DNA of 64,000 nucleotides from assembly GCA_951213105.1 (NCBI GenBank), contig OX578140.1:124202149-124266148 (forward strand), written 5' to 3'. The stretch's first letter is position 1; every line of letters starts with the position of its first letter. This stretch comes from Amaurobius ferox. Lineage: Eukaryota; Arthropoda; Arachnida; Araneae; Amaurobiidae. A model generated the notes under the pieces. It was not told the DNA's origin and ran no database searches. It was given only the letters and a program-made list of their open reading frames with translations. The translations under genes and the position numbers were made by a program. This document shows positions 10,685 to 23,498 of the stretch, piece by piece.

Positions 10685-11479
10685 TCTAATGTGGGCAACA
10701 CATGACTTTCCTTATATAATGTAATGAATTTACTACTTTTACAGCAAAAAAATAGGATTTTCTTGTAGTAGATACTAATATTCTTTCCAAGATATTGAAT
10801 TTTCGACAATTAGTCGTCATTTTCATTGATTTAGCGTCATTTTTATCCATTTGGCGAGATTTTCGTTAATTTGGCAACATTTCAAAAAAGTCGCCAAGTT
10901 GGCGACATTCCGCCAAATTCGTCGCCAAAATCTCGCCAAGCGTTATGCACTAAGAAATAAGTTTTTCTTAAAGCAAATAAATGACTATTGGCGTTCAAAT
11001 ACAAAAGTATTATTCAAAGTATCTTTTTTCAAGAATGGAACGAGCTAGATCCACGAGAAGGATGTCACTCAATTTATCGCATGGTATTACATATGAAAAG
11101 TAAACATGTTTCTCTATAGGAAATATTTTTCTTTTTATTTCATATGACTTTTTGATAATTTTTTTAAAAAATGTACAATATCTCGAGAACGGTTCACGTT
11201 AGCGTTCTAAAATTTATGTCAATCGTTTTCTAATGAAAAATTACATAAGAAATGTCTATTTGCGTAACTTTATTAGTGGTTTTAATTTTTTGACGATTTT
11301 TTCAAAATTTCATTCGAAAATTTAGGGGGGTTCTGAACATTCGATTGCGTATAAAAACAATAGGCTTCCAGTGTTTACGGATTGTGATTTTTGTACTAAA
11401 TTTGGTTCGAATCGGTCAATTCGTTCGTCAGTTATCGTCTCCACAGACTCACTGACACACACACACACATACACACACA

Positions 11480-11541
<62 letters not shown>

Positions 11542-11670
11542 TCACTTCAAAAATGTTTGATTCGTGATCAGGGATGCTTGAAACGTGCTCTCCCGTCGAA
11601 AACTCGAATTCGAATTTTCGACCCCGTCACAATACTTTTCTTATACATTATGTATATAAGGAAAGTAAAA
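10685..11670 (+). mobile_element. family A hairpin-ended non-autonomous element, copy 1
   Basis: It starts TCTAATGTGGGCAACACATG after an A-tract and ends in the hairpin ACTTTTCTTATACAT/ATATAAGGAAAGT followed by A's. Near the 5' end are nested dyads built on GGCGA (10853-10937). A (CA)n block at 11449-11537 lies just past the core that reads on the minus strand as GATAACTGACGAACGAATTG. It has no coding capacity. The same plan recurs at 14645, 49444 and 62491. The architecture resembles Helentron-associated DINE-1-like elements, which is an inference. Confidence 0.75.
10853..10937 (+). repeat. nested GGCGA dyads inside family A
   Basis: GGCGAGATTTT at 10853 pairs with AAAATCTCGCC ending at 10937. 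Inside sits the near-perfect palindrome GTCGCCAAGTTGGCGAC. The DNA or RNA could fold as a cruciform or long hairpin. The arrangement is kept, with substitutions, in the other family A copies. Confidence 0.8.
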
Positions 11671-11682
11671 AGTATTAATTGT

Positions 11683-12082
11683 TGAGAAAGATGTTCACTT
11701 TTCATATGTAATATCATGCGATAAATTGGATGACATCATTCTCGTGGATCTAGCGCGTTCCATTCATGTGAAAGGTTACTTTGAGTAATATTTTTGTATT
11801 TGAACGACAATAGTTATTTATCCGCTTGACGAGATTTTGGCGAAAAATTTGGCGGAATGTCACCAACTTGGCGACTTTTTAAAATGTTGCCAAATTAACG
11901 AAAATCTCGTCAAATGGATAAATATGACGCTAAATCAATGAAAATGATGACTAGTTGACGAAAATTCAATATCTTAGAAAGAATATAAGTATCTACTACA
12001 TGAATAACGTATTTTTATTTCACTGTAAAAGAAGTAAATTCATTGCATTATATAAGAAAAGTCATGTGCTGCCCACATCAAA
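11683..12082 (-). mobile_element. family A, copy 2, 5' part only, inverted
   Basis: It matches about the first 400 bp of copy 1 in reverse orientation and ends on the right with the complement of the 5' terminus (GCCCACATCA). It lacks the microsatellite and 3' hairpin. It lies only about 12 bp from copy 1, so 10685-11100 and 11683-12082 form a long inverted repeat. Confidence 0.75.
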
Positions 12083-14644
12083 TTTTTTGGTTTGTAACAT
12101 TTCACAAGCTTTTATTGAAACCATCATCATCACTTCCAGAGTGTATTAAAATAAATCTGGACCTTTTTCCCGATGGGGCTTTCTGTCCAGTTGACGAACC
12201 AAGTAAAAAAAGGTGTTTCGCAGACTGATTTGTGGGAAATTTTGGAAAAACAAACACGTTGAGTAAATAAATATAGAATATAAAATCGCAGATCAAACAA
12301 CAGCATGTTAAACTGGATAATAGTATAAACGATTTAATATTTAGTTGTAAAAGAAAAAAAAACTTCGCTTATAAAACTTATCCATATCTGCCGATAATAA
12401 TAAGGCAAAAATAAATTTATATTATTTATTCTTTTAATTCAAAATATATATTTATCATGCCGGGTATGTATTTAGGGTGAAAGTTTCTCAAAATGTCAAA
12501 TCCTTTCAAGTTTTGGTTCTATCTTTAATAGTTATGGAAATAGAAATTTTGACTGAAAATAAAAAATAAATTTCAACTTTTGTAAAAACGATTGCGATCT
12601 CCTGCATATGTTTTTCGCACGACAATTTCTCGCTAAGATCAAGCCAACTAATGTTTCCATGTGCAGGGTACGAGGATGAATACAAATATTTCACTTCCCA
12701 TTATGTATATGATGCGTGGGTTTTCACCACACGTCCGGTCAGGACGCAAGTATTATTATTATTCTCCATTAAAATCAACTTCGACATTGGCCGTGTCGGA
12801 CATAAACACATGAAAATAAGTTCTAAAATATAAGTGGACAATGAGGATAGCGAATATAATATAAAACAATAACAAATTTATTTGCAAATGATTAAAATAA
12901 TAAGAACATATTTAATTAACATTCTAACTTAAACATAATTATTCTCCATATCATCCCCGCAAAGTTACTCTAATTAACACAACTTTAGTGGTATTCACAT
13001 ATAATCTCATTGAAATACTATTTTGCTCCGTTCCGTAAGAACGTCTCCCTTAATTACACATACTTGGAACATATAATTAAATTCCATCATCTCAAGATTA
13101 AAGTTAATTTGTACCACTCATATATTTATACACCTATTAAAATACAGTTAAAATAATTAGCATAAGGATCAATTTCTCAAATACGAAGGCTTATAAAATG
13201 CCAAGAGAGAGCGAGAAAATCATGCTACCAAAATGTACGTAAAAGACATGCATGGCATACCTCGATACTCCGTTGTGTGACCCGTCATCGGGTCGGAAGG
13301 CGACGGGTGCCAGGCATCTCTGTAGTTATTCGAGGACACTTCTCTTTTCAAAATCGAAAATTCAAGTGAAGCTACTTCTCTCAAAATCTGACACTCTCTC
13401 GAACATCTGAAAATCGTTACCTCCTACAAAACTACACTCCTGGTTGTAATTGGCCTGACACTGTAGCCCCTGCTATTTCTATTGGATAGCGTAGGGTTAC
13501 ATATCTGTTATTGGGTGCTGTAATCTCGTATGTTTGGTTAGGACTCAAGAATTAATATGTGTCAGCTGACCGAAAGTTTTCACGACCTCGGGCGAACGTG
13601 TGACCAGTGGCGGTCAAGAGGTCACCTCTTTCCAAGGTCCTCCGCTACGAGTCTCTCTGTAATTAAGACGCATCCGTTAACGAAGTCGAAGAAGCGTTGT
13701 TCTTACTTCCTTTCCAGGTGTCTTTCTGGGGAAACATATATTTATTTTAAAAGCAATACAGGGACCGTCGTCATAGGTTGCGATCCATCCAAAACTTACG
13801 ATGTTACATATTAACCATGTAACAATGTAAAAAATATTTAAATTTTACCTTAAATCAATTTTATTTATTCTTTCTATTCATTTTATGGTTGAAATTTTAA
13901 AGAACTCTGGTTCGAAACTGATTATTTTATTTTTTTATCGATATTATTTTGAGCATTATTTCTATTGGCGGAACATTAAATCTCGTTTCTTATACTCCAC
14001 TAAATGTTAGGTGTTCGTCAATTATAATTAGAACAAAAAGGGTAGCAAAATTCCGCCTATCACAAAGTTTTGCTCAAAGCAAAATTAAGATTGCAAGAGA
14101 TATTTGAATAGAGATGGTTGAGAGAATCAGAAGTTCACGAAAAAGTGATGTTTGGCAAATAAACAGCAGTTTTTTTTATGTGTGTAATTTGAATGGAAAA
14201 GCGCAACAGCGAACAATTTATCTGGCTCCGCCTTGCTGTAGTCCATCATCCGCAGTGAGAAATTTAGATATGTGCGTGCATCACTTAATATAAACACCTT
14301 AGAAAACACAGGGATGCCACTGATAGCAAACTGTTTGTGCTTGAGTATCTGTGTTTGATAAGTGTTTTGTCATGTGCTAGTAAAAAACCGTAGATTATGT
14401 GTTTGTCAAATAAAAACTATTTTATAAATATGAATATTTACTCGTTTTTATTTTTTTAATTTTGCTTTCATTTGCGATCGTTGAAAAAATATATACATTT
14501 AACACCGTCCCTTACAAAAAGTGTTGTTCTATCAAAATTTGTCCCTCTTTTGTGACTCTCAAAGATCAGGTATGTAACCACTTACGCCGTATATAGTAAA
14601 GAAGGTAGCAATACAGAAATAGGGGACTTAACATTTAAAAAAAA
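12083..14644. other. no recognisable gene; GC-richer patch at 13260-13780
   Basis: Mostly AT-rich. The 13260-13780 patch is less AT-rich and could be part of an unidentified LTR or other repeat. It contains GACCCGTCATCGGGTCGG, a small dyad, and ends near ATGTTACAT/ATGTAAC dyads at about 13800-13825. No reading frame in it resembles a known protein. Confidence 0.45.
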
Positions 14645-15620
14645 TCTGATGTGGGCAACACATGACTTTCCTTATATAATTTTAATGAATTTACTACTTT
14701 TACAGTAAAAAAATAGGTTTTTCTTATAGTAGATACTAATATTCTTTCCAAGATATTAAATTTTCGACAATTAGTCATCATTTTCATTGATTTAACATCA
14801 TTTTTATCCATTTGGCGAGATTTTCATTAATTCGGCAACATTTCAAAAAAGTCGTCAAGTTGGCGACATTCCGCCAAATTCGTCGCCAAAATCTCGCCAA
14901 GCGTTATGCACTAAGAAAAATGTTATTCTTACAGCAGATAAATGACTATTGGCGTTCAAATACAAAAGTATTATTGAAAGTATATTTTTTCATGAATGGA
15001 ACGAGCTAGATCCACGAGAATGATGTCACTCAATTTATCGCATGGAACATATGAACATATTACATATGAAAAGTGAACATGTTTCTCAATAGGATTTTTT
15101 TTTTATGTGACTTTTTCATAATTTTTTTGAAAAATGTACAATATCTCGAGAACGGTTCACGTTAGCGTTCTAAAATTTATGCCAATCGTTTTCTAATGAA
15201 AAATTACATAAGAAATGTTTATTTGGGTAACTTTATTAGCGGTTTTGATTTTTTGACGATTTTTTCAAAATTTTATTCGAAAATTTAGGGGGGTTCTGAA
15301 CATTCGATTACGTATAAAAACAATAGGCTTCCAGTGTTTACGGATTGTGATTTTTGTACCAAATTTGGTTCGAATCGGTCCATTCGTTCGTCAGTTATCG
15401 TCTCCACAGACTCACTGACACACACACACACACACACATACTTTCACACACACACACACACACACATACTTTCACACACACACACACAGACATCACTTCA
15501 AAAATGTTTGATTCGTGATCAGGGATGCTTGAAACGTGCTCTCCCGTCGAAAACTCGAATTCGAATTTTCGACCCCGTCACAATACTTTCCTTATACATT
15601 ATGTATATAAGGAAAGTAAT
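14645..15620 (+). mobile_element. family A, copy 3
   Basis: Same ends and internal order as copy 1: TCTGATGTGGGC start, GGCGA dyads at 14814-14899, (CA)n from about 15419 to 15488 interrupted by TACTTT, and the terminal hairpin with TATAAGGAAAG. It is full length by comparison with copies 1 and 4. Confidence 0.78.
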
Positions 15621-16349
15621 AAAATTATAAGTCTAGAAGATGAAAAGATAATTGCTTTGGAATTCTAAGACGATAGCGCTGAACAAAATTGCAAATGAGT
15701 TTTCTTTAAATTAGAAGATGTAATGACTTTTTATCCTTATAAGTCATAAATGATTTCATTTCCAAAAGCACGGCTAACTTCTTTTAATGTATTTGACATT
15801 CTAATTGGCTTTCTTTAATACAAACCGTCGCATTGGTAATATTACTCTTTATTTAAAAGAAGTTGAGATAATAGAAAATATGGAATTGGCTTTTGATACG
15901 GCTGAAGTAGTGCTGAAATTAATGGAGGAGCACAAAAATATTTTTACTAAGAATGGGGATCAAAAGCAATAACTTCTCCAAGCATCTTTTCCATAATGCA
16001 ATGAAAATAGCTTAATTAAAAGTTTAGCATTTATGAGGATTGATTTACCATCTAACTGCATGAGTGTTTGGACATCAAATATTTCAAGTGTTTTTTATTT
16101 ATCAAACAGAAATCCAATTATGTTTATCCTTACAGAGCTTTTGATTCTAACCTGTTCAACCGACAACTGTACAATTATATGTTGAGTGGTTGCTTTTAAT
16201 TGAGGATACCAATAAAAAAGAATAAGTGCTTGATTCCCTAATTATCTATTATGATAGTTTCTTAGAAATAAATAATGTTTTTGTATCAATTACATATTGT
16301 ATGAAACAATGATAAATTCGTCTTAATATATTATATGCACTCTACTATT
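15621..16349. other. no recognisable gene
   Basis: AT-rich. I see no coherent frame, repeat end or RNA gene. Confidence 0.5.
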
Positions 16350-16570
16350 TTCAAATAGCATCTATATAAATAAAATTGAAAATCTGTTTGTAGGCATGTG
16401 TGTGTGTGCCTCATCATTACGGAAGAACGGCTGAACCGAATACTATGAAATTTTGTAAGTAGTCTGGGAATAGCCTTACTTAAGATTTAATCAATATTTT
16501 GAGCTTCTAGGGCCAGGGGTTGCAGAGACAATAATACAAACGTATCTCCCATAGAGCTAGCATTAAGCAG
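16350..16570 (+). repeat. family F repeat (CTGT-type core), copy 1
   Basis: It contains TCTATATAAATAAAATTGAA, a short GTGTGTGTG run, then a core AACGGCTGAACCGAATAC...ATGAAATTTTGTAAGTAGTC and a GGCCAGGGGTTG block. The same order occurs at 29108-29430. The motif after the microsatellite parallels that of families A-C. Confidence 0.55.
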
Positions 16571-16639
16571 ACGGCATGTTTTCTGCAAATTTATTTGTCA
16601 AAATATGATATGTTGCTAAGAAATAGAATTAAACAGAGT

Positions 16640-16800
16640 TTATATAGCAGCCGACGTTTTATTAAATCTTTTCCGATTTGAATAATTAAGAAATGTGCAT
16701 AAGAACAAATTTGATCGGAATTACGTTTTTGACTGTATTATATCAATTACGGCTTTAGGGTTGAAAGGCTATGGGGATTATTGATATTGCAAGAACTGTC
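16640..16800 (+). repeat. family G repeat segment
   Basis: It matches 30705-30850 (AAATCTTTTCCGATTTGAAT, then ATATCAATT..GG.TT and TATTGATATT) and more weakly 29850-29900. It is a diverged, non-coding dispersed repeat. Confidence 0.55.
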
Positions 16801-17740
16801 AGGCATCTCATCCATATGAGATAGCTGATACCTGTAATGGCAACCAGTCATTTGCTACCGATAAAAGCTCAAAACCAGTCCATGAATGCTGTTATCTGTA
16901 ATAGAACAGCGATTCTGACATTAGGAACGTTTTATTTATGCGGGTTTTGAAATTATGCATAAGGACATTATAGTTTTGTGCTACCTGAGGTCAAGAAAAT
17001 TTACCATGTGCTATAATTTTGGGAACTTTTAAGGAGAACACAAATTCAGTCTTACATCAAATCCAGCCTTATTTCAGGTTGTAATGACCAAGCTCGCAGA
17101 TTCCTTCTTAAGTGATCTTTTGGAAAGCAAATCCTCATGCTTTTTTAAATAGTGTTTGCAGATTCCAAACTTTATGAGCGCTCTCTATAGGCTAATTCAG
17201 TGAGTATAAATTTAAGTAAAACTAAAATAGCTTCATTAAAAGCAAGATATAGCACAAAATTAAGAGTGTCGACCTGCTTTTAGGGCAAGAAGCAGCATTT
17301 TCGTCAGGACACATAAAAAGCACAACCTTCACTCGAGAGTGTAAGATCTATTACTGATTTTAGAATAGCACCCGTGACAGAAGAAGGAAAAGGGGGTTGT
17401 CACCAACAACAAAAGGAAAAAATCGGCAGTGTCTCCAAAAATCGAAAGAGCTGAAATGTCTTTATATGAATAACATATTTTTTGTGTGTGGCTTGTCTTC
17501 TTTAGAAATTTTCAAAATGCTAAAATATCGAAATTAAAATTATATTTTCAAAATTATTCAAAATATTAAAATTAGAACAATAATTTCATATTAGTTCAAA
17601 ATATTAAATTATCGAAATCATAGCCACTATATTTAAAAGAACTGAGCACCTGATTCAAAATACATTTATAAGTCCTTCTAAGATATTGAAAGGACTGCAA
17701 ATTATTTCTTATTTCATAGATTGTAAAGAACCTGGCTGCC
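16801..17740. other. no recognisable gene
   Basis: No supported coding, RNA or repeat feature. Confidence 0.5.
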
Positions 17741-17741
17741 C

Positions 17742-17818
17742 AACCGTGAATTGAACTACGGATCTGGACAGTCGACGTACTGCACCGCCGACGCTGTCCA
17801 GTTGAGCTACTGGGGCGG
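17742..17818 (-). pseudogene. tRNA-like sequence, probably a pseudogene
   Basis: On the minus strand GCCCCAGTAGCTCAACTGGA resembles an acceptor stem plus A box. A TCGGC/GTCGA anticodon-type stem follows, and a degraded T-arm/B box with CCGTAGTTCAATTCACGG closes it. The anticodon loop is about 10 nt rather than 7, and the acceptor stem has mismatches. It may be a decayed tRNA gene or the head of an old SINE. Confidence 0.4.
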
Positions 17819-18699
17819 AAATGCAAGCTCTTATTGTCGCAATGGATTCTGCGAGCTATCACTTTTAATTTTTGAGATATAAGCATTATAAACTTGAAAA
17901 ACTGAAAATTTTCAATTTTCTTCAAATTGACAAGATGGTTCTTCGAAAAGTATACGAGACTTGTGAAAACAAATTATTTATCTAGAAACTGGATTTTCTA
18001 CTGAACATATTTGTTGTTTACCCTATCTATCTTTTATAGTTTAGAAAATATTTTGAATAAAATTAAGAAAAAGAAGCATTTCTGAATATTAAAACATTGA
18101 AATTATTTTTGTATATTCATAAATAGAACTCTATTCGCGTTGAAGCAAATAAACACTGTTTACGTCTTTATCTATTAGGTTCCGTGAAACAAGCATTCGA
18201 AGTGTTTACATTTTTCGTAATGCTCCGATTTTAGGCAGAGATATCCCAACCATAGATGTTATACCCATCAAAAGAGGTAAACTTCTCAGGAAAAAGAAAG
18301 AAGAGGTAAGACACTGTGAATGAATGATAAAATACTAAAGTAGAAAGTGAAAGTCTAACAAAGGATTTAAAGTATATTTTCAGTAAGCGAGTTAACGAGT
18401 GTATTTTAGTTTTATTGCACTTATCATCAATATAAACTGAAGGGATGAATTTGGGTGTTGGAGGTTATACTTTAAACGTTTTTGAAGAAATGTGAAGCTA
18501 AATGGAGGTCAGATATAAATTTGTGATTCGTGAAGGCTTTCAAAATTGAAGAACATAATAAGTTTCCTTGCCACAATTGCAATTATTAGATTTTTTATGA
18601 CGAGAGCGAAAATAAAAAAGCGAAAATGGCTCATAGATGATTTTATCTGCCCTGGGAGCGCAATCATCGCTATAATAATTATATCATTTGTTTTTGTCT
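17819..18699. other. no recognisable gene
   Basis: AT-rich. A pair of overlapping short open frames on opposite strands near 18510-18757 shows no family features. Confidence 0.45.
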
Positions 18700-18920
18700 T
18701 TTCAGATCCTCCTAAAGTCCACTCAATGATCCAGATGGCCGAATCTTTTCTCATTTAAAGTTCTATTACATGTAGCAAGATGGTCCTAAGACATGATGGG
18801 CGGAATTGCCGAAGTTCCGGCATTAAAAATTGCTTTTTGTAGTATGATATCTATAGTATTTACCAAGGGACAGAACCTAACGGAGCCGGAGTTTCGATTT
18901 CCACCTAGGGTGGATAAATG
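18700..18920 (+). repeat. family H repeat, copy 1
   Basis: It shares TCCACTCAATGATCCAGATGG-type sequence with 19838-19880, and GGGACAGAACCTAACGGAGCC with the reverse strand of 37580-37610 and 37730-37755. It is non-coding and interrupted on its right by family B copy 1. Confidence 0.5.
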
Positions 18921-18921
18921 G

Positions 18922-19672
18922 TTTTTACTTTCCCTGCATTACATAGTAATGTATAGGGAAAGTATTGGACTCATGCCGAAAATCGCAACTTGAGTTTTCG
19001 ACGGATCTACACGTTTCGAGACCTCTAGAACACGGAAGAACTATTTTTAGCGTGACGTCTGTGTGTGTGTTTATGTGTCTGTGCAAATTTTGTATCCACT
19101 TTAGCTAAAAAACTAATGGACGGAATTTCATAAAATTTGGTAGGTAAGTCACTTGTGGGTGAATTTGGTGCTGATTCGTTTTGGGTACGATTCGGAATAA
19201 AAGAACCCGCCTTATTTTGCAAAATGGCCCGTAAAAGCTTGTACCCACTCTAGCTGAAAAACTAATGGACCGAATTTCACAAAATTCGGTAGATAAGTCA
19301 CTTGTTGGGCGTTCTGGTGCTGATTAGATTTTGGTACGATTCGAAAAAAAATAACCTGCTTTTTTTTGCAAAATGGCCCGCAAAAATCGACAAAATCTGA
19401 AATAAAACAATTCGTACGCTCAAATATATCCATTAAATGCTTGTGTTATACGTAATTTTTAATGAGGAAAAAAATAAGTCTAACCCCATTACACGAGGAC
19501 AAGCTGTTCTCGAGATATTTTAATTTTTTCATATTTTCTCTACGCCACCTTTGAAAATAAGTCCAGTTGCCAAATGAGAACGAAAATTGAACTAAAAGTG
19601 AATAAAATTTAATTAAAATAAAGAGAACGTGGATATAAGTCTGCAGGGAAAGTCAAGTGCTGTCCACACAGA
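18922..19672 (-). mobile_element. family B hairpin-ended element, copy 1
   Basis: In minus orientation it starts at the complement of ACACAGA (19672) and ends at the hairpin ACTTTCCCTGCATTACATAG... (18927). Internal marks are a short (GT)n near 19060, the core AAAAACTAATGGACGGAATT, and two successive copies of the ACTAATGGAC..AATTTCA..AAATT.GGTA block. No protein is encoded. Confidence 0.75.
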
Positions 19673-20581
19673 TTTTTCCTCTTCGGAAAGTTTTTCTAGA
19701 TCTTTCAGACCCCACATTGTCACCTGTATTTCTAAAAATTCCCATACTTATAGTATTCTACGAGACTTAACATAGCTGTATTTTCTATTATTCTTTCCTA
19801 GGGCAGTGGAAATGTTTTTCTTTCTAAGGCCTGTTTAGACCCTCCCAAAGCCTTCTGATGATCCAGAAGGCTGAACCTTTTCATACTTTAGTACCGACTG
19901 TAGCTAAAACTGAACCTAAAACTGACCCAATTTCAAATTAAAACGACAATTTACAAAGCTGAGTCTCATGTATTGTTTAATATTATATTGTATCAACATA
20001 TTCTATCAACTTCATATTTGAAAGTGTTAATTTCCCTATCTTTATCGTATTTAAATACTTGATATTTACCTATCTGAAAAACTTGGAAATCTGATCTCTC
20101 TCGTATCACAAATGCGTTGTTTGTAGCTATATTTTTACTTTCTCGTACTATGTAATATAATATAATAAAAGTATTTTTCTCACGAAAATTTTCGAATTTT
20201 AAATTTTAATCCCGTTATATGTCTTAAGACTTCCTGAATACGTCGTCGACTATTTTTGGAGTAATGTCCGTCTGTTTGACAGTCTGTATGTCTGCGGCCG
20301 ATTTCTTGTGAAAACGATAGCAGCCACAAATATTAAAGGAGCTTCACAAAACTCTCTATCCAGATTTGATATCAAAAAATCAAAAACTAAATAGAATTTT
20401 TTTAAGTTAGAGAGAAAACTTTTTACAAAAACATTTTACAAATATCTTTTTAGAGAAATTTTTATATATTTTTAACATGTCAGAGTATGTCACAATGTGG
20501 CATGATCGTACATAAAAGGATCAATGAGAATGAAACTTAACAGTTTCAATCATTATTGTGAAAACTAGCCACGCTACATTT
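19673..20581. other. family H remnant; otherwise no recognisable gene
   Basis: At 19838-19880 AAAGCCTTCTGATGATCCAG with AAGGCT following forms a 9-bp stem (AGCCTTCTG/CAGAAGGCT) of family H. The rest, including a CTGTATGTCTG patch near 20283, gives no identifiable feature. Confidence 0.45.
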
Positions 20582-21371
20582 TTTTTACTTTCCCTGCAAT
20601 ACATGGTAATGTATAAGGTAAGTATTGGAATCATGCCGAAAATCGCAACTCGAGTTTTCGATGGATCTATACGTTTCGAGACCTCTAGAAAACGAAAAAC
20701 TATTTTTAGCGTGACGTCTGTGTGTGTGTCTGTGTGTATGTCTCTGTGTCTGTGTGTCTGTCTGTGTGTATGTCTGTCTGAGCAGATTTTGCATCCACTC
20801 TAACTAAACAACTAATTGACCGAATTTCATAAAATTTAGTAGGTAAGTCATTTGTGGGCGAATCTGGTGCTGATTAGTTTTGGGTACGATTCGAGATAAA
20901 AGAACCCGCCTTTTCTTGCGAAATGGTCGAAAAATATTTTATCCACTCTAGCTGAAAAACTAATGGACCAAATTTCACAAAATTCGGTAGGTAAGTCACT
21001 TGTGGGACAGCCTAGTGCTGATTAGATTTTGGTACGATTCGGCAAAAAATAACCTGCCTTTTTTTGCAAAATGGCCTGCAGAAATCTTCACAATCTGAAA
21101 TAAAAAATTGCGTATGCTCAAATATATCCATTAAATGCCTGTTTAATACGTAATTTTTAACGGAGAAAAGAATAAGACCAACCCCATTACATTACAACTA
21201 GCCGTTCTCGAGACATTTTAGTTTTTTCATATTTTCTCTACGCCACCTATGAAAATAAGTGCAGTTATCAAATGAGAACGAAAATTGAATTAAAAGCGAA
21301 TTCAATTTAATGAAAATAAAGAGAACGTGAATATAAGTCTGCAGGGAAAGTCATGTGCTGCCGGCATCAGA
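20582..21371 (-). mobile_element. family B, copy 2
   Basis: The hairpin end is at the left (ACTTTCCCTGCAATACATGG with ATGTATAAGG following), (GT/CTGT)n at about 20718-20780, and the 5' terminus at the right (GTGCTGCCGGCATCAGA). It forms an inverted pair with copy 3. Confidence 0.78.
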
Positions 21372-21461
21372 TTTTTTTTTTGTGACATTATCAGCCCCTC
21401 TCGGGGGAAGGTCAAATACGGTATCAAACGAAATATTTTTGTCAAGCCCTGTGAAGAAAAA

Positions 21462-22308
21462 TCTGATGTGGGCAGCACACGACTTTCTCTGCAGACTTAT
21501 ATCCACGCTCTCTTTATTTTAATTAAATTTAATTCATTTTTAATTCAATTTTCGTTCTCATTTGATAACTGGACTCATTTTCAAAGGTGTCGTGGAGAAA
21601 ATATGAAAACAACTAATATATCTCGAAAACGGCTAGTCCTAGTGTAATGGGGTTGGTCTTATTCTTTTTTTGTTAAAAATACACATACTTCATATACGTA
21701 TTAAAAATATACGTACTTCGTATACTTATAAAATATTTATATTTCGTATAAAACAGGCATTAAATATTTATATATGAGCATACGTAGTTTTTTATTTTAG
21801 GTTTTGACAATTTTTCCGGGCCATTTTGTAATAAAAGGCAAGCTATTTTTTTCCGAATCGTACCAAAATCTAATCAGCACTAGGGTAACTCACAGGCGAC
21901 TTATATACTGAATTTTGTGAAATTCGGTCCATTAGTTTTTTATCTAGAGTGGATACAGGCAATTGTTGCGGGCCATTACGCAAAAAAGGCGGGTTTGTTT
22001 TATCCCGAATTGTACCAAAACTGATCAGCACCAGATTCACCCACAGGTGACTTACCAATTTATATGAAATTCGGTCAATTAGTTTTTTAGTTAGAGTGGA
22101 TACAAAATCTGCACACACAGACAGACAGACCCACAGATAGACAGATAGACACACAGGCAGACACACACACAGACGTCACGTTGAAAATAGTTTTTTGTAT
22201 TCTAGAGGTATCGAAACGTGTAGATCCGTCGAAAACTCGAGATGTGATTTTCGGTATGATTCCAATACTTTCCCTATACATTACCATGTACAGCAGGGAA
22301 AGCAAAAA
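21462..22308 (+). mobile_element. family B, copy 3
   Basis: It starts TCTGATGTGGGCAGCACACG and ends CATTACCATGTACAGCAGGG plus AAAGCAAAAA. A CAGACAGACAGA-type block lies at 22117-22172. Small extra repeats near 21690-21770 (ACATACTTCATA and CGTACTTCGTATAC variants) are local. It is separated by about 90 bp from oppositely oriented copy 2. Confidence 0.78.
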
Positions 22309-22876
22309 TGTAAAAAATTATAATTGTAAGTATTTGAATTCACAATACCGATGCTTTAGAATTTTTCTTGTAAAATTTGAAAAAAGAAAGTTAGTACAAT
22401 ATGAATTCTGGTGTGTCGAGTTGAGCCATACTTTAGTTAATTTAGAAAGCTAAAACTTATACATTTTCATTCCTATTCAACAACGTATGAATAGAATTTA
22501 CATTTATTAGCGTAATTTAGAGTCTACAATTGATTGAATGAAAATATATCTCAGTTTTCCTGTTCACATATAAAGTGAAGTTTCATTTTCATTGAACGAA
22601 GTATTCGGAAACGAAAAACAAATCTTCTATCCATACTTAATTATAAGGAACTGACAAGCGATAAATAAAATATCATATTCGAAGCAAAATAATTGGTGTA
22701 TTTCTTTAGAATTAATTACAATCCGTGCAATTACATTTCAGCAAAAGATATTTTAGATTTAAGACGTCGTTGCTAATCATTGAAAAAATAAATATATTTA
22801 TATCATGTCGTTTGAGGCTGGTGCAAATTAATTGTTATGTACGCCACGAACTGCTGCTTAAGAATAAAATAAAATA
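22309..22876. other. no recognisable gene
   Basis: AT-rich spacer between family B copies 3 and 4. Nothing supported. Confidence 0.5.
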
Positions 22877-23467
22877 TCTGATGTTGACAGCACATGACTT
22901 TCCCTTCAGACTTATATTCACGTTCTCTTTACTTTAATTACAATTAGTTCATCTTTAATTCAATTTTCGTTCTCATTTGATAACTGGACTTCTTTTCAAA
23001 GGTGACGTACAGAAAATACGAAACAATAAAAAAAAATCTCGAGAACGGCTAGTCCTAGTGTAATAGGGTTGATCTTATTCTTTCCTTCGTTAAAAATTAC
23101 GTATTAAACAAGCATCATGGATATATTTGAGCAAACTAGATTTTTATTTGAGATTTTGACTATTTTTGCGGGCCATTTTGGAAAAAAAGGCAGGTTAATT
23201 TTTTTGTGAATTATACCAAAATCTAATCAGCACCAGGGTGTCCCACACGCGACTTATCTACCAAATTTTGCTTAATTCGGTCCATTAGTTTTTCAGCTAG
23301 AGTGGATACAAGCTTTTGAGGACCATTTCGCAAAAAAAGGCGGGTTCTTTTATTCCGAATTGTACCCAAAACTAATCAGCACCAGATTCGCCCACAAGTG
23401 ATTTACCTACCAAATTTTATGAAATTCGGTCAATTACTTTTTTAGTTAGAGTGGATACAAAATCTGC

Positions 23468-23498
<31 letters not shown>

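Noticed and set aside
11322..11685. Overlapping frames rich in VCVC or HTHT
   Set aside because: Translation of the (CA)n microsatellite of family A; the same applies near 15334, 50063 and 62602.
13557..13814. 85-codon frame in the GC-richer patch
   Set aside because: No domain recognised. The patch may be an LTR, but I could not define its ends or a target duplication.
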